56,855 nucleotides of DNA, taken from Rhizophlyctis rosea (taxonomy: Eukaryota > Chytridiomycota > Chytridiomycetes > Rhizophlyctidales > Rhizophlyctidaceae). How positions within the stretch are numbered: position 1 is the first letter of the stretch; each line of letters opens with the position of its first letter. Of the stretch, positions 22,401-34,433 are shown piece after piece. Under the pieces are notes generated by a model. That model was not told where the DNA came from. It made no database searches and was given only the letters and a program-made list of their open reading frames with translations. Location of the stretch: the NCBI GenBank assembly GCA_027596075.1, contig JADGJC010000267.1:1-56855 (forward strand), read 5' to 3'. Made by a program: the position numbers and the translations under genes.

Positions 22401-25400
22401 ACAGTCGCGTCGATTGCGCCGCTTCATTCGTCATAGACACTCCAGGAGGTGGACACGGACGGGAGTGTGTGCACTCGGGCTTGACATGGACGCATGAGCA
22501 CACACATTGTACTTTGGAGGATGGCTCTTCTTTCTGTATGCCACGTACTAAGCTGAACCACCGCTCCCCTCCAAAGCGATACCATATTGGGGCGTCGTGG
22601 AGATCTTCAGAGTGTTCTGCGAGTCCACGTTCAGACTATCAAGCATATTGGGTCATTGCCTTCTCAGTACGTCTGAAGTTGTGCACATTTGCGTCGAAAA
22701 GAAATGCTATACTCGCCCGCCATAGGCGAAGTCGCCAAATCAAACCGCAACTGGACTCCACTGGTGAGCAGACCGGCAAGTTCGCTTGCACTATGATCAT
22801 CACTGAATTTCAGAGTTGCAGTAACGCAATTTCCGTGTCGAAAAGGAGAAGAATCTATGTTTACAACATGTGCTAACAGTGGGACGCTCCTGTTAGAATA
22901 GTACTTCAGCAACGTGTCACTCCCGTCCAAATAAACACATTGAATCCATCCTCTCAGACGTCGCGACATGGGGGACGCTTATGGTAAAATTCCCCCCCTC
23001 CCCCCCCCTTGCACCCAATTGATGCAATGTTTAGGGAGCTGATTGATGAAGAAACTTCTTGATGATTTGTCAAACCCATGACTGAGCAGACTAAGCATTG
23101 AATGACGATATCGAGCCGTGAATGTTGAGGACAGCCATTGGGCAACTTGGCTGCTCCTTTCAGTTACCCCCGCTTGTTTTTTCCGACATACCCTGGAACC
23201 GGAAAAATCAGAGCGGGGATTCATTGCCGCCATAATACAATCTCTTCAGCACACGAGGTTGTGGAGCTACATTGGACAAGTGAGATGAACATTCACAGCT
23301 TTGACGATGATCACATAGGGATTTTTCTAGTACCTGTATCCTGACAGATACCGGGCAATGATCCGATACATTCGGAAGCGACTGTTTTGAGTCATTCACA
23401 ACTCCAAAGTCCAACGACCCAACACATGGAGCGCATGACAGTCTGACCCCACATCGTCATCCGATATCACTTTGAAGCTGCACGGAATTCATGATATCTG
23501 AACGTGCCTCGTTCATTTCTCTTTTTTCGACTGGAACAGAATTTGCGGCAAAAAGCTTCAGTGCACAATCTACAATTTTGAGATTGGCGCCAAAATTCCA
23601 GCAAAAATGTGCCTATGGGGGATACAGATCTGCCGGTCGAAACATCAAATGATGCAAATGAAAGTCCGAAAAATAAGCGCGTGCTGGCAGTTTCTCATCC
23701 AATCTTGATGACATGATGTAACATTGATGGAAATAATGCGTTCCACAGATCCCTACTTGGACCGATCAGAATGTGTATGGAAGTTTTGACTTCGGCTGAC
23801 TTGGAATCTGCTACTGTATCGCGCAATGTGATTTCTACTGTATGCTACTGGATGATTGTAACCAGGCGGAGGATGTGCGCATGGTGCAAGAAAAACTAAG
23901 CAGCAAGGATTTGCCAGTTGATCGTCTCATCAGCACGGATATGCGGAGTTGAACAACCTACATGTGGCAGCAGCACACAGGTACCCACTCGCTGTGCCAG
24001 GTGAATGCAGATTCAGTTCCTGGCCAGTCCTACTTCGTCCTGAAAGTACATTGTCCATTTATGGCATGCCCTCAGGCAGCACATTCAAAAAGGGATCGAG
24101 GTACATCGGGTTACAGTATATTAATAATGGTTCCTCAGCACATCTACAAATTATTGTCCGCCCTTCTCTTGCGGTATCTGGTTATCAGGAGCCTTCTCTG
24201 CCATGTTCGCAAGATGGACCTGCGCAATGGGCAAGGTAGAGACAGGTAAGCATCTTCACTCATCCAAACAAACCCATTTGCTGTGCCGAACACCCGGTCT
24301 ATTGTGCCATACATTGGCAGAGCCAAAATCATCTCGCTGATGTGTAAACCGGGCGGTTGGACTGCAATTTGTTTTTGTGCACGCCCAATTCCCCATCCAA
24401 CTTGGCCCCATAAAGTCATTCTTTGCATGTCGAATCTTCTTTCCGCACTCTCCAACGATCTCGCAACTTCAATTTACATCCTTTAATATCAACCAACCTG
24501 CTTCATCCTCTCCGCAGCGCTTCTTCCGCCATGTGTAGATTCATTGTAGTGCTTCTCATTGGGCATCGGTCCGCCCTGGATCCGGACGCGTTAGCAACGA
24601 AGAGGCATCACCACATTCGGCCATGGATGTCATGCAACCAGCTCAACGCACCTTGTCAATGACCTGGTACCCAACATCCTTCTGAGCGTAATGCCGCTCG
24701 ATGTTGGCGTGTGCCTGCGTGTCAGTTTCCAATCCGTGTCCGGTGTTGTCCATTGTTGAGTATGTATGTGGCGGGACCGTAGAGGTATTACCGTGTCAAT
24801 GTAGTGATAATATGAAATTTGAAGAGTTTTATGTTGTGTGTTGTCGATGATGTTAGGTTTTCAGTTTTCAAATTTGGAGGAAATCGGGAAAGGAAACGCG
24901 AGTTTTATGGGTCCTATGGAGGAGGTGTGGGGCAGCGGCGATCGAGATTGCATCATGACTGACGTGATTGCAGATGGGAAAGCTGATGGATCGAAGCTCT
25001 GCGACCTGCATCAGGGTCCTATTGAATAGATACCAATGGTGCGTTGAGAAAATGATACCGACTTGGGCAGCCTATCTACCTGCTACTCGTTTGCCGCAAG
25101 TTTTGACATAACCAGTACGAAAGACTCGATAGCTGTGGAAGAATGTCATGAACTAGGCTATTCAACCACAATCATATCCGCGTGTCAAACATTTCTACGA
25201 TCCTCCGGCACTTCCGGCGACGGCGAGTACTCTCGTAGCGATGCCAGCGAAGCTCACGAAAGACTGAAGGAGGCGTCGCAGCTACAGGCGCATTGATATA
25301 AAGGTCTTGAAAATTGTGGCGTTGGTCTGCCTTGCCTTGCTGCAAACATAGCCGATAGGGTACTGGCATTTGCATGACTTGAGAATACGGCTTTCCTACC

Positions 25401-26137
25401 GTTCCGCGAGCGAATGCACAAAGACCAATGTTCCGTCTAAAATCAGGCGGCGCAGTGGAGATTGACAGGAAACCTGCGCAAAGAATATCGGGTACTGAGT
25501 TCAGACCCAGTTTAAATTTTGTCAAATCGTACACAATTGTGGATGGGCGATCGTAACTCTAGAGAGCCGCCAAGGCACCATTTTCTCATTGAGTGATATG
25601 CAAAGACACTGATACTTCCGCCGTCTAAAACATTGCCGCAAGGTGCATATTTGGAACCTGTCCAACTCGTGACGTCACCGCATCTCCGTCAGCATATCAG
25701 TATATGAGGTTTGCAAAGGGAGCAGAGTATGAAACCGCGGAATTGTTTATGCTGCCATAGGCGCACTATGTCTTCAACTACAACGGCGTCACACTCAACG
25801 TGTCTCAAAGGGTCCGGTTTGGATCGGGGACCTGATACCAATTGCCAAGTTTCAAGTCTGTTGAACAGCATATCGCTGGTGGGTGAGGAGTTCCTGATAT
25901 ACGACGTGTACCAGCCACATGGAGAGTGGCCGCTGAGGGCGAGCAACGGCAACGGTTTGGGAACATTGCCCCCAGACAGGCATAAGTGATACATCTGGTG
26001 TAGGAAGAGAGAGCAAACTCTGATATATATGCTCAAGGTCAAACCGAATATGGCCCCGTCACAAGAACGAATTGATTATAAAGGTGTGACCTAGGCTATC
26101 CGTCATCCCAGCGGTGTGAAAATCTCAATTTGAATAA
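19430..26137. other. Long gene-poor stretch
   Basis: About 6.7 kb without a convincing gene. Open frames are short, overlap on both strands and lack recognisable domains. The longest are plus 22469-22876 (135 codons), minus 25172-25534 (120 codons) and minus 25689-26042 (117 codons). The last two lie just before the GTPase gene and could hide exons, but none could be joined. A C-rich run occurs at 22987-23010 and a CCAATTGG palindrome core at 22311-22318. Confidence 0.35.
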
Positions 26138-27157
26138 ATGTGTACCCGCAAGGATTTCACCAACAACACTGCCCCACCACTCCATACCAGTATGGCTGCT
26201 TCGAACATCCCTCCGTTCCAGTCCGCCAACAGCCTCCGGGAAGTATCCCAAAACTTGGATCTGTGCAAGTTGTTCCTTACACAACAGTTGACAAAATCCG
26301 GGATCTACCGACATCAAACGACTTACCGAAACTATCCATGTGACGGTACGGCTAGAAGGCAAAACGGGTGCTGGCAAAACAGCTTTGCTGGTTAGTCGCG
26401 ATAGTCAGCCCGCAATGGTCATTACTGTCATTTCAGCAACTTCCACAATACTCAGGAGTATCGCTCATGCAGGACAACCTCTGTGCGTTTGCCAACAACA
26501 CGTCATACATCGATTCTCATTCCCACGACGCAGACGGTGCACACAGCACAAAGGTTCCATCCCATCATGCGTTCTCCTTTACCCGCTTCGAATTTACCAT
26601 GCATAACCGGATCAGCCCCAGCTTGGTCTTCGGCATCTCGGACGACCGCGGCTGGGACACCTCTAATCCTGTTCTACTTGCCGAAGCCATCAACTCTAGT
26701 ACCTTCCGCAACGTCAAACAACTCGACACTAACGTCCTCGTACCCGAGCCTGCCGTCCATGACATCATCATGTTTGTCATCGTTCCTCCGCATCCCAAAG
26801 CCATTTTCAACCCGTACAAAGGGGAGTTTGAGATGCATAAACAGATACTGAAAGAGTTGGGCAACAATCGTCGGGTCCTCTTCGTTATTACACACGAGGA
26901 TAAGCTTCTCCCGGATCAGAAGGCAGCGTTGACGGCTGCCTTGGAAAAGGATTTGCGTCCGCACAAGGATAGTACTGTGTCTGTGCGCAGTTTACTTTCA
27001 GCTGGAGGGAGGGCGTATTCCTGAATGGCAGGAGGGTATGTGGAATTTGATCAATGCATTGGTGAGGCAGAAGGCCGCTGGGTTGAGGCATAAGCTGGCA
27101 CAGGCGGATGAGGACGTCTGCCTTATACTCGAGTTTGGTGGGAAGGAGGCACGGTAG
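26138..27157 (+). pseudogene. P-loop GTPase of IFI44/AIG1-like type, reading frame apparently broken
   Basis: A P-loop GKTGAGKT (26358-26381) follows a typical strand (IHVTVRL). A 46-bp intron (26391-26436, GTTAGT...TTTCAG) separates it from a 196-codon exon. That exon carries a G3-like DDRG and a G4-like ITHED (26890-26901) after a hydrophobic strand (RRVLFVI). The N-terminal frame (from about 26140, Pro/Gln-rich, PYTTVDKIRDLP) runs into a stop exactly where the P-loop frame begins; one missing C near 26332 would join them. The C terminus continues in another frame (IPEWQEGMWNLINALV) to 27157, through a 40-bp intron or a second shift near 27000. The G4 T-H-x-D is shared with the GTPase at 53-54 kb. 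It is either a pseudogene, an error-containing assembly or a gene with unrecognised splicing. Membership in the IFI44-like group is inferred from motif order. Confidence 0.6.
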
Positions 27158-30149
27158 CGTAGATTGCGATGGTTGTAGCATTTCAGTCCGGTCTGCATAT
27201 GTGCAAATCATATCGTCTTTGAAATTAAGATTGCTTTTCGGAATTGCGAACAAAAATGAATAATGCATGACGACAAATGGCGTTCCGGTGCTGTATGGTT
27301 GGCAATGACGCCCCTGTTGACAGTGTCACTTTTGTGTAGCGTGAACGCTGTTCATGGCGCATCATGCACTTAGGAACAATGAGACATCGTTCGCAAAAGA
27401 AAGAGGGCAAGTCACTCAGATATACGGGCAATAGTATTACCATCATATCGCGTCCTGGTCTTTCCTCGTCAACTGTTTTCCGATGGCAATAAGCCTTCAT
27501 TTGTTCGGATTGCATGAAGGTCAAATGCTTGGGACCTCAAATGTACGAATTTGAACTGCTCAATGCGAAGACTGAGTTGGAGGTTGATCTACTTTCGACT
27601 CATAGAAATATGAGCACACAGCTTAGTCTCGGACGCAGTCACTATCTAACAAAGGTCTGCGTCATCTGGCAAAGCTAGGAGATCATCCTTGTTTGTCTCC
27701 GTGGGAATGAAGTCTCCAATATGGATACAAGATTGACCAGGTTGGACTAACCACTTTCTGTGTGTTCCATCTCAGCATGATCTTCATAAAGCAGGATGTG
27801 CTGGCATGCGTTGGATACTTGTTCATTGATCTGGGATGGACGAGATGCGCGTGACTTGTCAACTTTTTTGCACACTGGCGTCCCGTGCAGACTGCCTAAT
27901 TACACCCGCACTCACCGCTCCCTGCCCTGACACTTTTTGTATTCTTGATATACGCTGCTTTATCATGACCGACATACTGGTGGGGATTAGTTTCTTCACT
28001 GATGTGGTTCATAGTCCTCTTCTGGCACCGCGAAGCTATCCTCTGACATCTTCTCCAGGTGCAATTACTGTACACCATTCTTGCAACGGCCTCATCCCAA
28101 AAGCAGCCCAAATTGAAACAAAAAGTAACGAAAATTGGTCATTGTCGTGTGGCTACAAATCCATTGGGATTGCACTGAGGAGCCGATCCCATGACAATAT
28201 CCCATGGACCAACCACCTACACGTATTCCGTCCATCTTGACTGAGATGCCAGGTGCTCTTTAACTCTTTGCTTGGAAGATTTGGACCGGGCGATCAGACG
28301 ATCGACCAAAAAGACCGAACTCACACACGCTAATCAAAACTATTCAAAGGCCCAGCAAAGTTGGCATGACCCTGACAGTGATGAGACACACTGCTCACAG
28401 TGATACATAGAGTTCAACCTTCTCTGAGGTGAGATCCACGATGACCATGTCCCGCATAGTTCGTCCTCACGTGGTATTGCTTGATGTCCTAAACTTCGGT
28501 AGTGAGTACGGATGTCGACAAAGAAGGCTTTGATGGGTGCATGCAACTCGTTATAACATGACAGGTGCAGGTGGAGCATACAAAATCAAAAAAAAAGGCC
28601 GAAGTCTGTTGTTCATCTGACCGGACCGGAGAGGGTTTGAACCCTCGACCGTTCACCTCCTAGGAGGTTACTGGATCGAGGAATCCCAGCACACTTACCG
28701 ACCAGACAACAGCTTCGTTATGATCGATGACCGTGTCACGTTTGTTAACCTTTTCTATCGTGACTGTGCCACTAAATCAATGCGCCACGGGTTTTGCGGT
28801 CAACACCGCCGCCCGCCATCATGTTGTTGCCTTCACCAATGAGTTCAGCAGAGTAGCCATCCTTCTCCCAAAGGCTGATCAAGTAGACTGTAACTTTCTT
28901 GCTGTGTAAAAAAAGAAAGAGCGGGTGAATCGCGTAGGCGCCACTCGAATTCCCACTATTTTGCTGGCGTGCGTCAGGTGAACTTCTGGCGAGATGGGAA
29001 CGAGCTGGCTGTCTTTGCCGCCATTTATTCCCATACTAGCCAACAGGGCATCAGCCGCAAAAAGTCACAGCAACTTCTTCTGTACCCCAGCAGGGGTGTA
29101 CCAGCGAACAGTCTGGACAATACAATCACATGATCAGAGCTGCTTTGACCATGCAGATTTGTGAGGTGAAACTGTGAGAAGAAGTAGTTCGGACCCACAT
29201 TTGAAAACTTCGGGAACCCCCCTTTTTCAGAAGCAGTTTTCACGTCAGGTTGGATGGGTCGACGCGCCAAGTCTAAGTTATGCTCCAGTCCCAGTAATTT
29301 GTAACGTCCAACTCGGACAGTCTGCACTAGTTTAAAATGGAAATTCAGTCCAGTTTCAGGGGCGGCACCCTCGAATGTAGCACTGCGTCCTCAGAAGAAC
29401 TCTGATTGGAATGTTGGGATTTTGCTTTAGAAGGGCTTTGTGCAGCATCCTTCGCGGTATGGTCTTGATGGAAAGAATTATGTGGTATGTGGTGAAATCG
29501 ATTAGATGACGAGGGCCTTGCTGTTGGTGACAGACATCATCGGTCATGCAGCACATGATCATTTCGATACGTGTTCTTCTCCTGTCACAAACGCGACCAC
29601 GATGAAATGGGACAGTCGAACCCACATGTTGCGACCAATCTTCGTTCTATCGATCTTTACATCAATCTCAAGATTGAACTAGGAAGGTTGCCCGACGGAA
29701 CAAAAAAAAAGCGATACCGATTTCCTACATGATCACCGACTGTCATGGTCGTCCCGTCACAAGTCGGAATCCGCTGATAGATCACTTCCAGACACCAATC
29801 CCATTCCACCACTACCCAGTCGACGCTCACTAATCTCAAGAAGAAACAAAATAATTACATGTATTCACCCCCCGTCCATACGCAAAAAAGAAAAAAAAAC
29901 TCCCCTCACCAATCCCCTCCACCGATTTTCTCGCAAACAGCACACAGAGGTACCATCATCTTCTACATCCACTACACAACCCCATACCCTCCCCAAACCG
30001 ACCCAGCCCAAACAAGGAAATACCAACACAAGACATCACAAGTCATCTAAATCCCACCTCTACGCAAAAACAAATAAATGCAAAAAGACACTAAATGAAA
30101 CACTGGAAACTAGCTGACAAAGGCCCAATCGCCTCCCATTATGCTAACG
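27158..30149. other. Gene-poor stretch
   Basis: No gene is supported. Plus frame 27836-28240 (134 codons) and minus frames 29025-29327 and 29356-29625 have no recognised domain. A structured, tRNA-reminiscent block at 28621-28710 was examined and rejected. The last 300 bases are the 3' flank of CHO2. Confidence 0.35.
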
Positions 30150-33100
30150 CTATGACGACGCATCAACCCCACCCACCACCTCCACAGGAGACGGCACCAC
30201 CGGCGAGTCCGTCGTCGGCGACGGCAAAGACCCAACAGACGAAGGAGACGAAGGAGCAAGGACTTCCCTCGCTTCGAAAATCTATGAACAGAACAGAAGA
30301 CAATGAGAAAACAGCACATCAACTTGGAATCTCCAAGCACCCTACACGCTCCACGCCAGCCGGCCCAAAAGGCCAAACAAAAACCGAAAGAAAACTCACC
30401 CTCTCACCAAACCCCTCAACACTCCTAACAACCTCCAAAACCCTAAACGAAAAATCAATCCCAAACACCTGCTTAACTCCATACACGATCCGTTTCGCTA
30501 CCACTTCTCTTCCCTTCCCTACATCCGCCCCCGCACCACCCCTGATCCCCTCCCAAATATCATCCTGCGGACTAACATCACCACCTAAACACCGACTCAC
30601 AAGACCGCGTAGCGTCGTTACGATGCGGGTCTTCTCGTCAGAGGGGTTGGGGATAGATGAGGAAGAAGGCCACATGAAGGGTGTTACGTATATTTCGATT
30701 GTGGGAAGGGACGTAATGACGGCGTATCCGGAATCGAAATGGTATCGGATTTCGTAACGGCCGCATTTCCAGGGTAGTTGGGACCCACGTAACGTAACGC
30801 TTCCCCTAACCATATCAACACCCCCAACATTCTCCACAACAACTTCCGTCGTCCCAATCCGTCCCTCAACAACAGCCGCCGCACCCGCTTTACTCTTGCC
30901 ACCGCCCTCCGACTCGGATTTGTACGAACCGTCGATGAAAACCCACCGTCCGGAGCTTTTTACGGTCGTCACGTCCTTCGATGGGTTATCTCCCACCGGG
31001 TAAATTCCTATCCAATCCCTGCTCCGAACATGTGCGAGAGGCGCAACGAACGTAACACTAATATCCTCACCCAACTCAAATCGTCCCGAATCGACGGTCA
31101 GGGAGTACAGTTCGCTCGGAACACCAGGTCGCTCAACAACACCCTTCACAGCACCCAATTTCGCTACCCTCAACGTACTCTCCGAAAGTAGGTGCCTCAA
31201 TCGCGGTTTAGCTCCGTCAATAAGATCCTCAAGTTCTTCAATGACTTGTTCGACTTTGTTCCGTAACTTAACGTCAAGGTTCTCGTTTTTCCGAACAAGA
31301 CGTTCAGTCATGATTTCGACTTCGGACGACAAATCCTCATCAGAAGTCCAAAGCCCCGTACTGGACTCTCCCGCCCTCCCAACATCCTCCCCCTCCTTCT
31401 GATTCCGCCTCCTCCTCCTCAACCCCTCCTCCCCTGCCTCAGAACTCTTCGCGCTCTTCCTCCTCTTATGCCTCCCACCCACTTTCCTCCCCTCCCCTTC
31501 CCCACCCCGCGAAATCCTCCTCCGAATCTCCCCAACCCGCCCAACAAACTCCTCCAACTCCCACTCCCTAACAACCTCCCGAACCCCCCGTTCAACCTTC
31601 TCCCTCAACCTCTTGCCCACCCCACCAACAACTTTCTCCACACCACCTTCCTCCCTGACCAAACCCCCGTAAAGTCTCCGCACATACGGCTCCTCAACAA
31701 ACTTAACAAAAATATACTCGCTGATTTGCGAGAAGACTGTGAGAGCGTACAGAGCGGGTGAAGAAGAGATGAGGGAGAGTCCCCAGTATGAGAAGAGCGG
31801 CAAGAGGGGGTTGTCGATGAAGCGGTATATGCCGGTGTAGATGGGACCGGAGGGGAGGACGAGGGAGGGGTGGAAGAAGTCGGAGTAGAACCAGCCGTTG
31901 GGGCCGAGGATGTTGTAGGTTTGGTGGGAGACGTGGAGGTGGAGGAGGATGAAGAGCTGAGTTTCGTTTGTGGGTTGTCGCAATGTGGTGAGTTTCAATT
32001 TCAATGAGACTTGATAGTATGGCATGTACTCACCACGCCCAAAGTACACCTCAACAAGAACGTTCCCTCAAACAAAGTTTTATCCGCCTCCGGAGCAACG
32101 AAGAACCGCGCGGCGCAGATGAGGAACGACGTATAGGTCATCACTTGCGTTGTGTTGTACAGGCTGCGCAATCGACAAAGTGAGCAGTGCAGTCCCGCTA
32201 ATAATGAGGTCAACGAGTAAGCAAAGTGTTGAAACTTACACCTTCCAACTCCCAAACGCATCCTTCGCCGAATCCCCATGCTTGATAAAATGCTTATTCC
32301 ACCACCTGTAATGAGCCTGCAAATACAACACGGCGCCCAGTCCATACGAATAGATGACTCGCCAGAATAGTGCTTGCCTACAATGTCATCATCCAACAGA
32401 ACCGGTCAGAACACAGAACCGACTTTCCAAAAAATGCGATATGAATACTCACGTAAGGTAAAACCAAAACCTCCAATCCCCAAACCTCTTCGTCGTATCG
32501 ATCGGTCCGACCATGAAAGCAGTGAAAACCGTCTGCCCAACAATAGCGGCCGTCAACAGATCCGTAGAGCGGAAAAAGTCAAAGTTCTTGAAGATGATCA
32601 GGTCGCGGCGGAAATATGGGTATGATTGGGATTGGCTGGTGTGGGCTGCAATTCCCAAATTCCGAATCAGCAAAAATCCACAAAAAACGATGCCCAAAAA
32701 TCCAACAAGCACAAAAAAAAGGGATTTGCAGACTCACGTTCTCCACCACCATAAGTCTTCTCAATATGGGGCTCCTCGACTTTCCACAAGAAGCCCATCT
32801 GGGCAGCATGAGCCGCCAAGGAGACAAACAGGACCCAGTATGATTGAGCGATGAGGGCGGCGCCGTAGTAGCCGATGTACCCGACGGAGTACATTGGGTG
32901 CGGTGCGAGTTCGAAAACGCCGTCGAAGGTCAGTGTTGTGGAGGAGAGGAAGAAGAAGTCGCCCCAGTCTGTGAAGCAAAAAGGGACGGAGGGTTAGTAA
33001 TGTTGAGTGATAGTACGATCGTGGAATGAGATCTTTGCAAGCTTGAAAGCACGATTCTTGGGCCTTTAAAACATTCCAATTTGGTCATGCGACTTCTCAC

Positions 33101-34433
33101 GCCAACTCCACCCCAACCAAAACTCAACCCTCCGGGACCTTCCCACCGAAACACTCTCCATTCACCATAATACTCACACCAAGCAAAATCCTTCACAACT
33201 CTATGCGCATCCGTCTTAACCCACAGATTAAACGCCAACAGCAACGCGCCGCCAACATATCTCATGATATCAATCCACCCCGTTCCACCCTCGGGCGACC
33301 GGAAGTACGAGAAAACGAACAACATGTAAGTGGTGAAGTCGTTCACAAGGATGATGTCGACGAGACCGCGGTAGAGGAGCCAGGCGTTGAATTCTAGTGG
33401 GTAGGACTGTGGCAATCGCGCTTTAATGATCAGGGACTTTGTGGATCGTAAACATGATGATATTGATGGAGGATGACGCTACCTCGTAATCGTATCCGCC
33501 CATTTTACGAATAAGACCGTCGATCATGTATTGGACCCATGGTTCGCGCTTTTCGCGGGGGACTCCAGAATCGAAGCCGTTGCGTCGGGCCCAGTTGACG
33601 ATTCCGCGGTCTTTTGATTGCCATCTAATTGATATTGATGTCAAAGGGGATGATCTCTGATATAATCTATGTCGCGAACCCGCGGCCCGCGCGCCCTACC
33701 CACCCTCCCACCAGAACTCCCCAACCAACAACATCCTTCTGCCCATTCCCACCCCCCCACCCTCTGCACCCGCCGCTCATATATCCACCGCTCCACGGCG
33801 CGGGCATTCCCATTGCTTCGCTCCAACCCCAACCCACAGACCTCATCCACCGCTCCGCTCTAAACCCAACCCACTGAACTCATCCACCGCTCCGCTCTAA
33901 ACCCAACCCACGGGACTCATCCACCGCTCCGCTCTAAACCCAACCCACGGGACTCATCCACCGCTCCGCTCCGACCCCAACCCACGGAACTCATCCACCG
34001 CTTCGCGGGGCGGGCAAATCCACAAATCCCACTGCACTACAAATCCAACTCACCTTAACAACACACCCAAACCACCATTATACGCCGCCCTCCAACACAA
34101 AAACAGTACCAAAAACACCTCCCGGGGCGTATTTGTAAACAAGAACAAACTAGCCTGAATGCCAATCAACGCCAGTGTGATCCACTCGGGGAGAGTATGC
34201 GGTGCAGAGGGCGAGAAGAGAGTATGCAGCATATCATGAGTTGTGGGAATGACAAAGGTACGACCGGAGGGGGTGCGACCGATTGGGACTGTGTCTGAGG
34301 GGGAGAGGGGGGGAGTTGAGGGTTGAGAGGAAGGGGCGGAGGGGGAAAGGGGTGGAGTTGCAATCTCTAACGGAGACATTTTTGCGGGTGTGTCCGGTGA
34401 GAGGGGTGGTGATGAGGGTGGGGTTGGATTCAT
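30150..34433 (-). CDS. CHO2: Phosphatidylethanolamine N-methyltransferase
   Basis: Nine exons (34054-34433, 33483-33624, 33178-33406, 32738-32968, 32453-32645, 32240-32377, 32034-32163, 30400-31956, 30150-30281) join in phase to 1043 aa. The enzyme transfers a methyl group from S-adenosylmethionine to phosphatidylethanolamine, the first step to phosphatidylcholine at the ER membrane. Family signatures: [12 protein letters not shown] near residue 50; [19 protein letters not shown]; the first methyltransferase half with [21 protein letters not shown] (about 270) and [12 protein letters not shown] (about 313); [17 protein letters not shown]; and the second half with [12 protein letters not shown] (518-527) and [13 protein letters not shown] (569). 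Many membrane segments. The roughly 430-residue C-terminal part (basic linker, coiled coil, a WIGIYPVG beta domain) makes it longer than the yeast protein. The last exon is Ser/Pro-rich. Intron 1 (429 bp) holds a minisatellite. Confidence 0.95.
33842..34026. repeat. 37-bp minisatellite in CHO2 intron 1
   Basis: CTCATCC starts at 33842, 33879, 33916, 33953 and 33990, an exact 37-bp period. Each unit contains CCACCGCTCCGCTC and AACCCAACCCAC. The last unit diverges, and a longer degenerate unit lies just before (about 33780-33841). It lies wholly inside the first intron of CHO2. Confidence 0.9.

Noticed and set aside
22980..23020. C-rich homopolymer region as a possible regulatory or quadruplex element
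   Set aside because: Simple low-complexity tract without neighbouring gene or repeated G-tract spacing.
28621..28710. tRNA-like block on the minus strand (GGTTCAAACCC, ACCTCCTAGGAGGT)
   Set aside because: The T-loop-like motif is present, but the stems do not pair as a 5-bp T stem, 7-nt anticodon loop and 7-bp acceptor. The CACCTCCTAGGAGGT part is a plain palindrome. A covariance-model scan would decide.
30095..30757. 220-codon plus-strand open frame
   Set aside because: Antisense to the last exons of CHO2 and Thr/Pro/Ser-rich; explained as a shadow.
33780..34030. Possible CRISPR-like array
   Set aside because: The 37-bp units are directly adjacent without unique spacers and lie in an intron of a eukaryotic gene; this is a minisatellite.
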